A stretch of 40,587 nucleotides of DNA from a virus: the IMG/VR virus record IMGVR_UViG_3300020119_000106, positions 1-40,587 of that record; one strand, written 5' to 3'. The notes under the pieces are model-generated. The model was not told the DNA's origin. It saw nothing but the letters and a program-made list of their open reading frames with translations, and searched no databases. Position numbers and translations under genes: made by a program. Positions 5,216 through 11,750 of the stretch are shown one piece after another (within the stretch, counting starts at the first letter, position 1; each line of letters starts with the position of its first letter).

Positions 5216-6247
5216 TCATTGGGCCTCGGTTTTCACGGGCTTCTTCGGTGATCGCTTCGTCTTCTCGGGCTGCGACGTGCGTTCGCGCATCAGCTCCCCG
5301 AGTGCATCAAAGGGCAGCTGCCCGTAAACCAGTTCCACCATTCGTGCGTCGCGATGGCCGAGCATCTTTCCGATGAGATGCGGCTCGACGCCCATGGCTC
5401 GGAGGATGTTGCCGTGCGAGCGCCGGAGGTCGCGCGGTGACACGCGGGGCACCCCCGCCTTCTTGCAGGCGACGGTCATGTCCCGACGGACGTTGCCCCA
5501 GGGTTCGAAGGGGGCACCAGCGGCAGCAAGCTCAGCCATCCGAGCAAACGGCCTGAGGACCGGGATCGTACGCCATCGGTGACGGTTCTTGGAGCCGCGT
5601 ACCAGGATGGACGGTGCCTTGTCGGCGAGCTTGAAGTCGGCGCGCTCGGCCAGCCACACGCTCTTGAGGTCGGCGCCAGTGGCCACGATGAAGGCGCACA
5701 CCGCGGCGCGCTTGGGGCTCAGGGCGCGGATGAGTGACGCGGCCTGCTCCAAGGTAAGAGCACGGGTGCCGGGCGTGTACTTGATCTTGAAGTTGTGCGG
5801 CATCACCGCGTCGAGGCTGCGGTGGTACTTGCCCTGGCGAGCCGCCAGCCGGAGAGCGCCACGAAGGGTGGATAGCTCCTTGCCCTGCGTTGACAGCTCG
5901 GCGCCTTCCTGGTCCCGCTTCAGCAGGTAGCGGTCGACCGCCTTGGCGTCGATTTCGACCAGCAGCGTCTCGTCTCCGAGCACGCGCACCAGGTGGCCCA
6001 AGTGGAAGCCGTACATCTTCAGCGTTCCCTCGGCCTTTCGGCGCTGTCGCTGCTGGGCGACGAACTCCTGGAGGGCTTCTGTGAGCGTGGCTTCGTGCGC
6101 GGCTGCGTATGTCGGATCGGCTGCGCGCCGCTCGATGTTGGCGGCTGCGAGCTTCGCGACTTCCCGGTCCTTCGTTTTGAGCGAACGGCGCTTCCCTCGA
6201 AACTGGAAGTAGTAGGTGCCGTTTTCGTGTCGGTAGACTCGTGCCAT
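5216..6247 (-). CDS. int: Tyrosine-type site-specific integrase
   Basis: A 343-residue integrase starting at ATG 6247 (MARVYRHENGTYYF). Residues 1-40 look like an arm-binding domain, about 52-150 the core-binding (SAM-like) domain, and about 160-320 the catalytic domain. Catalytic residues seen are Lys220 (GSKNRHRWRTIPV), Arg275 (PRDLRRS), His298 (MLGHRD) and Tyr308 (ELVYGQL). Two positions are unusual: the TGxR box reads TGADLKSV, so the first catalytic Arg is not where expected, and the HxxR box reads RDLR. It acts at the nearby tRNA-Phe-like attP. The gene lies partly inside the excisionase-like frame. Confidence 0.9.
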   Translation of the reverse strand: MARVYRHENGTYYFQFRGKRRSLKTKDREVAKLAAANIERRAADPTYAAAHEATLTEALQEFVAQQRQRRKAEGTLKMYGFHLGHLVRVLGDETLLVEIDAKAVDRYLLKRDQEGAELSTQGKELSTLRGALRLAARQGKYHRSLDAVMPHNFKIKYTPGTRALTLEQAASLIRALSPKRAAVCAFIVATGADLKSVWLAERADFKLADKAPSILVRGSKNRHRWRTIPVLRPFARMAELAAAGAPFEPWGNVRRDMTVACKKAGVPRVSPRDLRRSHGNILRAMGVEPHLIGKMLGHRDARMVELVYGQLPFDALGELMRERTSQPEKTKRSPKKPVKTEAQ

Positions 6248-6399
6248 GGTTGAATCGTGTGGGCTGCGCGCCACTTCTCGAAGTTGCTGCGGGTGACTCG
6301 AACGGTGTTGCCGTGAACAATCCGCGGCATCTCACGCATGACCTCGTAAGCCTTGGACAGGCTGTAGTTCATCGCGTCGGCGATATCCTCGGCGAGCAT
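6019..6399 (-). CDS. Excisionase-like HTH protein overlapping int
   Basis: ATG 6399 opens a compact MerR/excisionase-type winged helix: LAEDIADAMNYSLSKAYEVM, then VHGNTVRVTRSNFEKWRAAH. The HTH part ends near residue 50, close to the integrase start, but the frame stays open for about 76 more codons and overlaps int by 229 nt. That tail is low-complexity Ser/Arg/Pro, as expected of an out-of-frame reading of int, so the functional protein may be mainly the first 55 residues. The role in excision or int control is inferred from position and fold. Confidence 0.65.
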   Translation of the reverse strand: MLAEDIADAMNYSLSKAYEVMREMPRIVHGNTVRVTRSNFEKWRAAHTIQPWHESTDTKTAPTTSSFEGSAVRSKRRTGKSRSSQPPTSSGAQPIRHTQPRTKPRSQKPSRSSSPSSDSAERPRER

Positions 6400-6416
6400 G
6401 GTCTCGCTAGGCTTGG

Positions 6417-6974
6417 TCAGGCGGCCCCCTTGCTCTGATCGCTGGCGATGAGCACGGTGCGTGGAGCCATGTCTTCGCCCGTTACCAGCCACTCAACCGA
6501 ACAGCCGAGCGCGCGAGCGATGCGCACTGCGCTATCAGCCGTCAGCCCGACTCGCTCTGATGATTCGATTCGTGAAAGCGCGGGCTGCAAGATGCCCGCC
6601 GCGCGAGCCAGCGCATTCTGCGACAGCTTCAGCGCCTTCCTTCGCGCAACGCATCTCTCGCCGAAGCCAGAAAACTGCTCGCTTGGCCCACGCCGAACGC
6701 GCTCGGCAAAGGGAATGGTGCTGTTCAGCAATTGGCCTGCGCCATGAAGATTGGCAATCCACCGCTGCTCAGCGAGAAGCGCGGATGTCTCATCCGGAAA
6801 GGAGCCAAGGATTCGCAGCTCAGGTGCGCCAATGGCAGCGATCCAGTCCCGCACTGCCGGTGCGCCGGACCGAGAAGCGTGCGACGTGAGGCGCCTTGCC
6901 GGGTTCGAGCTCTTGCCGACGTAGCGAATCACGTCGCTGCCTGGAGCGAGCAGCGCGTAAACGTAGACGGTCAT
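6417..6974 (-). CDS. GIY-YIG nuclease fused to an XRE-type HTH
   Basis: A 185-residue protein with two domains. Residues 1-90 match the GIY-YIG nuclease: YVYALL in place of GIYYI, RYVGKSSNPARRLTSH with the conserved Arg, the metal-binding Glu in LLAEQRWIANL, and the late Asn in LLNST. Residues about 98-170 are a Cro/CI-type helix-turn-helix: RRKALKLSQNALARAAGI, then LQPALSRIESSERVG and ARALGCSVEWLVTGE. The fusion suggests a nuclease aimed by, or regulated through, operator-type DNA. ATG 6974 overlaps the gene upstream (ATGA). Early left-operon placement implies expression when the repressor is off. Function beyond the domains is not known to me. Confidence 0.8.
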   Translation of the reverse strand: MTVYVYALLAPGSDVIRYVGKSSNPARRLTSHASRSGAPAVRDWIAAIGAPELRILGSFPDETSALLAEQRWIANLHGAGQLLNSTIPFAERVRRGPSEQFSGFGERCVARRKALKLSQNALARAAGILQPALSRIESSERVGLTADSAVRIARALGCSVEWLVTGEDMAPRTVLIASDQSKGAA

Positions 6975-7282
6975 CGGCGCGACCCTTTCTTGAGGAGATA
7001 CGCAACGGAGTCGTGCTCGTGAACGCAGAGCTGCCGCCGGAACTCGTCACTCAGCTGGGGACACGCGAGCACGCGCTCAACCGAGATCGCGTGTATGCAG
7101 TTGACCCACCCGAACAGAGCTCGCTCCGAAATGCCGAGCCATTTCGCGGCACGTGCGTTAGTCGCGCCCTGAACGGAGATCGCGCGCAAAAGCGCAACGG
7201 CAATAAGTTGCCGATGTTTCGACACGCGAGCGTCACGTACACTGGCCGAGTGTGGCGCTTTTGGGCTACGTTTCGTGGTCAT
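6971..7282 (-). CDS. HTH-containing regulatory protein (103 aa)
   Basis: ATG 7282 (MTTKRSPKAPHSAS) is preferred over an upstream in-frame start that would lie deep in the neighbour. After a basic N-terminus, residues about 42-62 form a probable helix-turn-helix (NARAAKWLGISERALFGWVN). The C-terminus is helical. It overlaps the upstream Cro-like gene by 17 nt and the GIY-YIG gene by 4 nt, making it the second of three DNA-binding proteins at the start of the left operon. It may be a CII- or Cro-like regulator; target unknown. Confidence 0.6.
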   Translation of the reverse strand: MTTKRSPKAPHSASVRDARVSKHRQLIAVALLRAISVQGATNARAAKWLGISERALFGWVNCIHAISVERVLACPQLSDEFRRQLCVHEHDSVAYLLKKGSRR

Positions 7283-7562
7283 GTCCGACCCCCGCAAAAG
7301 GCTGAACCGCAACGGCGTCGTCCTTTTTCCGATGATCGGCGTGCGGCCCCCAGGAGTCGGGGGGTACCTTTCCGCCAGTCCAAGTGGCAATGTCGACTCG
7401 GACAGCGGGCGACGGAGCTGCCTGCCTGGTCAGCCAGTAGTACAAGGCGGTACGAGTGACGTTGAGCGCCTTGGCGCACTGCCCTCGCGTCACCTCGTGG
7501 TCCTTCAGAAAGTCGGACAGCAGGTCAGGCCCATCGCCGACCTCGGGTTGGATATCGTCCAT
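7266..7562 (-). CDS. Cro-like HTH regulator, first gene of left operon
   Basis: A 98-residue protein. Residues 14-60 contain a compact helix-turn-helix (FLKDHEVTRGQCAKALNVTR, then TALYYWLTRQAAPSP), like the Cro/YdaS group of small phage regulators. The tail is short and acidic, then His-rich. ATG 7562 lies only 9 nt after the proposed -10 of the left promoter, so its mRNA is probably nearly leaderless, and I see no ribosome site. It is transcribed away from the repressor, the place Cro occupies in lambdoid phages. Confidence 0.7.
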   Translation of the reverse strand: MDDIQPEVGDGPDLLSDFLKDHEVTRGQCAKALNVTRTALYYWLTRQAAPSPAVRVDIATWTGGKVPPDSWGPHADHRKKDDAVAVQPFAGVGHDHET

Positions 7563-7569
7563 TGTCGTG

Positions 7570-7599
7570 ACATGTTAATGAACCTGAACCGACCTGCAA
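7570..7599 (-). promoter_or_regulatory. Left early promoter with operator (PL/OL-like)
   Basis: On the minus strand: -35 TTGCAG (7599-7594), 16-bp spacer, -10 TAACAT (7577-7572). The 20-bp operator 7570-7589 overlaps the spacer and -10 and contains TGAACC twice in tandem. Its exact reverse complement lies at 8051-8070 in the facing promoter. Transcription should start 2-3 nt before the Cro-like start codon. Confidence 0.65.
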
Positions 7600-7616
7600 G
7601 CGAAATCGCCACTTCA

Positions 7617-7632
7617 GTTCATTCTGGTGAAC
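7617..7632. promoter_or_regulatory. Palindromic candidate operator before the repressor gene
   Basis: GTTCA-N6-TGAAC, a 16-bp palindrome sharing the TGAAC/GTTCA half-site with the two promoter operators. It lies 15 bp before the repressor ATG, next to a weak -10-like TATGCT (7635-7640), so it may serve autoregulation. Confidence 0.45.
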
Positions 7633-7646
7633 GATATGCTGATGGC

Positions 7647-8009
7647 ATGGCAGTCCCGGACGACGACCGGGGGGAAGCTCTCGCCTGGTACTTTCGCCTT
7701 CTAGTGCGACAGGAACTGGAGAAGGGCATGACACGCGCACAACTGTGCCAGCGCTTGGGGATCGAGAAGGGGCATCTCTCGCAGATCGAAAACGGCAAGC
7801 TCGGAATAGGGGTTCCGAAGCTCGTCCAATTCGCTTCCGCTTTCGGCGTGATGCCAGGGGAGCTGCTCGATCGCGCGCTCAGCTGGTGGGAGAAGTTCGG
7901 CCGCAAGGAACGAGCTCGAGTCCTTGCCGAGCGCGCCGAGAAGGCCGCCGCCAAGGCCAACGAGTCCGGCGAGCACCCCAGCCAAGCCCCCATCAAAGCC
8001 GCCCGCTGA
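7647..8009 (+). CDS. Prophage repressor, short XRE family (CI-like)
   Basis: A 120-residue protein with an XRE helix-turn-helix at residues about 10-70: LLVRQELEKGMTRAQLCQRL, GIEKGHLSQIENGKLGIG and LVQFASAFGVMPGELLD. A Lys/Ala-rich helical tail follows. There is no S24/LexA-type self-cleavage domain, so induction must work differently from lambda CI (partner, antirepressor or instability). ATG 7647 is chosen because it starts just before the HTH; in-frame ATGs at 7570 and 7576 would place coding sequence over the operator. The gene is flanked by mirror-image operators, which supports its role as the master repressor. Confidence 0.8.
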   Translation: MAVPDDDRGEALAWYFRLLVRQELEKGMTRAQLCQRLGIEKGHLSQIENGKLGIGVPKLVQFASAFGVMPGELLDRALSWWEKFGRKERARVLAERAEKAAAKANESGEHPSQAPIKAAR

Positions 8010-8040
8010 AAAGAATCGACAGCCCAAGTACGATTTCCCA

Positions 8041-8070
8041 TTGCATGGGAGTTCAGGTTCATTAACATGT
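8041..8070 (+). promoter_or_regulatory. Right early promoter with operator (PR/OR-like)
   Basis: -35 TTGCAT (8041-8046), 16-bp spacer, -10 TAACAT (8063-8068). The operator 8051-8070 is the exact reverse complement of 7570-7589, so both early promoters carry the same site in the same position relative to their -10. The first gene starts at 8080, 11 nt past the -10, implying a nearly leaderless mRNA. Confidence 0.65.
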
Positions 8071-8079
8071 ACCTCAGCC

Positions 8080-8259
8080 ATGCAAACCAGACTGACGATC
8101 GAAGTCATCGCCATTCGCGCGGTGCTCGAACTCCCCGAATCCCCCTCGCCCGAGGCCTCTGAGCGCGCGGACGAGTTCACTGCCGACATCATCCGGGCCT
8201 TCCGCCCGCTCGCCAAGTGCCCGGCGCTGCCGGCCCCTCGCAAGACGGGGACGCGATGA
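8080..8259 (+). CDS. Hypothetical protein, first gene of right operon (59 aa)
   Basis: ATG 8080 follows the right early promoter by 11 nt. The product has a short beta-like N-terminus (TRLTIEVIAIRAVLEL) and a helical middle, ending in a basic tail (APRKTGTR). No family recognised. As the first gene under repressor control it would be the earliest right-operon protein made. The next gene overlaps its stop (ATGA). Confidence 0.6.
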   Translation: MQTRLTIEVIAIRAVLELPESPSPEASERADEFTADIIRAFRPLAKCPALPAPRKTGTR

Positions 8260-8747
8260 GTCGCGCGGTGGCGCTACCGACGAGCCTCTCCAGCCTACTG
8301 GAGCTCGCCGTCAACGACGCAAAGAAGTGCGAGGCGCTCCCCGAGCGCTACCGGCTCAACATGGGGGAATGGGTCGTACGCCCGAAGAATCAACCCGAGG
8401 TGTGCGAAGTCTGCATGGCCGGCGCAGTCATGACCCAATCTCTCGGGTTCGAGGCGTCGATTGAGCGGCTCGACCCGGCAAAGGTCGGCTCTGACGCGGT
8501 GAAGAGCGCGATGTGGGCAATCGACTCAATGCGCACAGGCGAGTTTCGGTGCGCGCTGGACGACCTCGACCTCCGTCTCGATGAGACACCGGAGCAGCTC
8601 GCTGCGCTGATTCGATGCGAGAACCTCGTGGAGGCTGACCGCAGCGCAGACATTGATGATGAGGATGACGACGGTGAGCTCAAGGACCGCGCCGAGTGGT
8701 CCACATACCTGCAATGCGCCGCAATCCTACGCGAGGTCGGCCTGTGA
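8256..8747 (+). CDS. Hypothetical acidic protein (163 aa)
   Basis: ATG 8256 overlaps the previous stop. The N-terminal half contains a CEVCMAGAVM motif (Cys57, Cys60 by my count) within a segment common in phage proteins of unknown role. The middle is helical and the C-terminal third is strongly acidic (SADIDDEDDDGEL). The acidic run might mimic DNA or bind basic partners, but I see nothing that decides this. Function unknown. Confidence 0.6.
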   Translation: MSRAVALPTSLSSLLELAVNDAKKCEALPERYRLNMGEWVVRPKNQPEVCEVCMAGAVMTQSLGFEASIERLDPAKVGSDAVKSAMWAIDSMRTGEFRCALDDLDLRLDETPEQLAALIRCENLVEADRSADIDDEDDDGELKDRAEWSTYLQCAAILREVGL

Positions 8748-9121
8748 TCTGGCTCCATCACCCCTACGTCGAGGCTCGCTGCGAGTCGTGCGGCACCGTC
8801 GTCGAGTGCGATGGCGAGCTCGATACCGTCGACCCTGACGAGCAGGTGTGCAGCGGCTGCTTCGCCGAGTCGCAGGCTGCGGCGCAGGAAGAGGCTGTGC
8901 GCGAGTTCCGGTGGATGTCTCGCGATTACCTCCGCTGTGGCTCCTGCAAGGGGACCGGCATCTACCGCGATGAGCATTGCTACTGCCGCAAGGGGAAGGC
9001 CTTGCACGACGCTGAGGCGGCGCGGTTCGCGTTCGTTCGCCATCTGCCAGCGCTCGCAGTGACGTCACCTCGACACATGACCGAAAGCGGGATCGACCCG
9101 CAGCAAAGGATTGCGAAGTAA
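8744..9121 (+). CDS. Double zinc-ribbon protein (125 aa)
   Basis: Starts at GTG 8744 in a GTGA overlap. It has two cysteine clusters: CESCGTVVEC followed by CSGC (about residues 14-45) and CGSCKGTGIYRDEHCYC (about 74-90), each with four Cys suited to one zinc. The second resembles the CxxCxGxG repeats of DnaJ-type zinc fingers. Probably a structural or nucleic-acid/protein-binding zinc protein; function unknown. Confidence 0.65.
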   Translation: MIWLHHPYVEARCESCGTVVECDGELDTVDPDEQVCSGCFAESQAAAQEEAVREFRWMSRDYLRCGSCKGTGIYRDEHCYCRKGKALHDAEAARFAFVRHLPALAVTSPRHMTESGIDPQQRIAK

Positions 9122-9480
9122 TGGGACAATCAACAGACGCGATTCTGGTTTACGGAGTGGACCTAGGAGAAGAGTTGCCGGACTCGCTATCCTTTGACGA
9201 GGACAGCCACGACGAGAAGAGCAACCCTGTTGGGTATGCGTTCTGGATGGGGAAAGCAGTGGACGGGGTCGAGCTGGTCAGTCACTGCTCAGACCGCTGC
9301 CCCATGTACATCCTAGCCGCCGCCGCGAGCGAGACCCGCGCGTGGCGGGGAGACCCGAAGCTAATCACCGAGCTGAAGGTCGACCCTGCCTGGGACGCGG
9401 CGCTCGACGCATTCGCCGATGCAAACGGCATTGAACTCCCGAAGCGGCCCGGGTGGCTGCTCGCGTCGTGGTGGTCATGA
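9121..9480 (+). CDS. Hypothetical protein (119 aa)
   Basis: ATG 9121 overlaps the upstream TAA (TAATG). Features are an N-terminal strand (DAILVYGVDLGEEL), the central segment GYAFWMGK and VSHCSDRCPMYILAAAAS, and a Trp-rich C-terminus. The pattern resembles small conserved phage proteins of unknown function; I assign no role. Co-directional and overlapped on both sides. Confidence 0.6.
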   Translation: MGQSTDAILVYGVDLGEELPDSLSFDEDSHDEKSNPVGYAFWMGKAVDGVELVSHCSDRCPMYILAAAASETRAWRGDPKLITELKVDPAWDAALDAFADANGIELPKRPGWLLASWWS

Positions 9481-9812
9481 TGACGCTCGAAGAAGAGGGC
9501 CCCTGTATCCACCATCGCTCTGCGTTCGACACGCTGCCGTGCCCGCCGCCAGCTCCGGAGGATGACGGCTACCTGTCGAATGTGGTGCTCGCGTTCCCGG
9601 GTGGCCAGACGCCGCTACCGAGGCCGACGAAGGCGCAGCTGCAAGACTCGGCGCTTGCCTGGCTGGCACTCGCGCAGACGCAGCTGGGAAGCGTGCGCTA
9701 CTGGGCTGAGCAAGGTGACCGCACCTTCGAGACGATGAAGTCGCTTCAGGTGCTGGCGTCGCAAATCGAGCATGTGCGCCGTGCGCTGACTGACTCGGAG
9801 TTGGTGAAATGA
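9477..9812 (+). CDS. Hypothetical protein (111 aa)
   Basis: Starts at ATG 9477 (a second ATG at 9480 is equally placed). The N-terminal half is Pro-rich with His/Cys residues (GPCIHHRSAF), and the C-terminal half is helical (KSLQVLASQIEHVRRAL). No family recognised. It overlaps both neighbours by 4 nt. Confidence 0.55.
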   Translation: MMTLEEEGPCIHHRSAFDTLPCPPPAPEDDGYLSNVVLAFPGGQTPLPRPTKAQLQDSALAWLALAQTQLGSVRYWAEQGDRTFETMKSLQVLASQIEHVRRALTDSELVK

Positions 9813-10096
9813 GCATGGATCGCGTGCTGGTGCGCGTCGAGCGCGAGCGCCAGCGACAAGAAGCGCTGAGGGTCGCTGGCAAGTTCGCCTTCACATGCGC
9901 GGACGCTGGCATGACCAATGCGGAGCGCTTCATGGTGCTCGCCGAAGAGTTCGGAGAGGTCGCCCATGAGCTGAACGAAGGTATCGGTGACGGGCGCAGC
10001 GTATCGCTTGAGCGCCTGCGTACGGAGCTCGTGCAGGTCGCCGCTGTGTGCGTGGCTTGGTGCGAGGCCATCGACGGCGGGAGGGCGGAGCGGTGA
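9809..10096 (+). CDS. MazG-like nucleotide pyrophosphohydrolase
   Basis: A 95-residue protein of the all-alpha NTP pyrophosphohydrolase (MazG-like) type. The metal-binding EExxE pattern is seen in FMVLAEEFGEVAHELNEG, and the second helix pair in RLRTELVQVAAVCVAWCEAI. Phage members trim nucleotide pools or (p)ppGpp-like signals during infection; the substrate cannot be read from sequence. It starts in an ATGA overlap. A second, different MazG-like gene lies at 13005. Confidence 0.75.
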   Translation: MSMDRVLVRVERERQRQEALRVAGKFAFTCADAGMTNAERFMVLAEEFGEVAHELNEGIGDGRSVSLERLRTELVQVAAVCVAWCEAIDGGRAER

Positions 10097-10266
10097 CCTG
10101 CTGCCAACATTCTCAGTACAGCTTCGTCTTGCTCAACGGCATCTACGCGCGCTGCCAGCGTTGCGGGCATGAGTTCATGGTCATACTCGGCGGCCCTGAC
10201 CGACGCGGGTACTGCGAGGCTGATGGCTTGCAGAACGATGTGCCTGGAGTGGAGGCGCGGCAATGA
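10093..10266 (+). CDS. Small zinc-ribbon protein (57 aa)
   Basis: GTG 10093 start in a GTGA overlap. Paired cysteines near the start (TCCQHSQ) and in the middle (CQRCGHEFM) form one probable zinc ribbon, with a further Cys near the C-terminus. Its stop overlaps the exonuclease-annealase start, so it may be translated together with it. Function unknown. Confidence 0.6.
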   Translation: MTCCQHSQYSFVLLNGIYARCQRCGHEFMVILGGPDRRGYCEADGLQNDVPGVEARQ

Positions 10267-11750
10267 ATGCGAAGCTGGAAACCAAACAGCAGGTCCTGCT
10301 CATCGACCTGGGCAGCCTGTTCTGGCCGGCGTGGTTCTCGTCGATCAAGGACGAGCTGAGCGCCGCTCACGATCGCTCGGTCAGCGTGGTCCGACGCATG
10401 CGCGAGACCTACCCGGGCGCGCTGGTCGCGGTGTGCTGTGACTCCCCGTCTAACTTTCGCAAAGAGCTGGAGCCGAGCTACAAGGCGAACCGCCCGCCGC
10501 GCGACTCCGCCGCTTTCGAGCAGTTGCGGCTGGTGAAGGAGACGCTCGCGAAAGACGGACTGCTCGTCTGGGAGGCGGACGGCTTCGAGGCGGACGACGT
10601 GCTTGCGACGGCTTGCCGAGCCGCCGTGAAAGCTGGTCATGAGGTGGTGGTCGCCAGCGCCGACAAGGACCTGACGCAGCTAGTCGAGCATGGCGTCTCC
10701 TGGGTGAGCCCCAAGACTGGCGAGCTGCTGACGCGCGACGGCGTGCGGGCGAAGTTCGGCGTGTGGCCCGAGCAGATGCGCGACTACCTCGCGATGTGCG
10801 GCGACTCCAGCGACAACGTGCGCGGTGTGCAAGGCGTCGGGCCGAAGGGAGCGGTCAAGCTACTCGAGGAATACGTCACCCTCGAACAGGTGATGGCGGA
10901 GGTCGTGAAGCCGCGCGCGAAGCCGGTGGCGACGCTGAACATTGACGCGAAGCTGAAGGAGTCGCTCGCGTGGATGGCGACGACGGTCAAGCTCGTGTCG
11001 CTCCGCTACGACGTGCCGATTAGCTGGGAAGAGATTTACGAGAAGCGCGAAGTGAAACCGCTCACCAAGGAAGCCGCTATGCCAGAGATGACTGATGCCG
11101 AATACGAGTCGGCCGAACGAGAGATGATTGCCGATGGGCACGCGACCGACGCCGCCGTCGCCGATGCTGAGCCTAAGGCGCAGCTGGTCCGGCGAGAGGC
11201 TGAGCCGGCGCGGAGCGTGGCTATGGCCGTCGTCGCGCCTCCCAGCTGGGAGCTCGCGCTGGAGCCAACGACGCTCAAGCTCGCCTATACGCTTGCGCAG
11301 GACCTGTTTAACTCGCGGCTCTACTCGCGCTTTCCGTCTGCCGAAGCCATCTTCGCAGTCATCATCCGCGGTCGAGAGATGGGGCTCGGCGCGCTGACCT
11401 CGCTCGACCTGTTCCACATCGTGGAGGGCAAGCCGGCGCCGCACGCGCACTTCATCATTGCTCGCGCGAAGGCCTCCCCTGAGTGCGAGTACCTGGAATA
11501 CATCGGCGGGGACTCGACCTATGCCGAGTGGGAAGGGCAGAGCAAGCGCGGTGCTGCGCTCGGGCGTCAGCCAGTGAAGCTCCGCTACACCATCGAGCAG
11601 GCGAGGAAAGCCAACGTCGTCAAGCAGGGCAGCAACTGGGAAAAGCGGCCCGACGAAATGTTGAGGAAGACTGCGGGCGTCCAGCTCGCTCGCGTGATCG
11701 CGCCTGGTGCGACAATGGGTCTCTATTCGCAAGAGGAGCTGGCAGGTTGA
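10263..11750 (+). CDS. FEN-type 5'-3' exonuclease fused to RecT-like annealase
   Basis: A 495-residue two-domain protein. Residues 10-265 are a full flap/5'-3' exonuclease as in Pol I and T5 D15: LLIDLGS (Asp15), CCDSPSNFRKELEPSYKANR (Asp60 and arch Lys/Arg), FEADD (109-112), ADKDL (Asp134, Asp136), GDSSDN (Asp181, Asp184), then the helix-hairpin-helix GVQGVGPKGAVKLL. All acidic metal ligands appear present. Residues 268-335 are an Ala/Glu-rich linker. Residues 336-495 match RecT/Bet-type single-strand annealing proteins: AVIIRGREMGLGALTSL, HIVEGKPAPHAHFI, RYTIEQARKANV and WEKRPDEMLRKTAGVQLARV, ending GLYSQEEL. The chain would resect 5' ends and anneal the exposed strand, work done by two proteins (Exo and Bet) in lambda. 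Confidence 0.85.
   Translation: MNAKLETKQQVLLIDLGSLFWPAWFSSIKDELSAAHDRSVSVVRRMRETYPGALVAVCCDSPSNFRKELEPSYKANRPPRDSAAFEQLRLVKETLAKDGLLVWEADGFEADDVLATACRAAVKAGHEVVVASADKDLTQLVEHGVSWVSPKTGELLTRDGVRAKFGVWPEQMRDYLAMCGDSSDNVRGVQGVGPKGAVKLLEEYVTLEQVMAEVVKPRAKPVATLNIDAKLKESLAWMATTVKLVSLRYDVPISWEEIYEKREVKPLTKEAAMPEMTDAEYESAEREMIADGHATDAAVADAEPKAQLVRREAEPARSVAMAVVAPPSWELALEPTTLKLAYTLAQDLFNSRLYSRFPSAEAIFAVIIRGREMGLGALTSLDLFHIVEGKPAPHAHFIIARAKASPECEYLEYIGGDSTYAEWEGQSKRGAALGRQPVKLRYTIEQARKANVVKQGSNWEKRPDEMLRKTAGVQLARVIAPGATMGLYSQEELAG

Noticed and set aside
4902-5219. Open minus-strand frame of 105 codons covering the attP region
   Set aside because: Its sequence includes ELTTRGFSIQDT, the well-known false translation of the antisense strand of a tRNA 3' end; it crosses the attP core and has no family resemblance.
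5050-5376. Open plus-strand frame beginning MVSWIENPRVVSSIL
   Set aside because: This is the sense-strand translation of the tRNA-like segment followed by antisense of int, not a gene.
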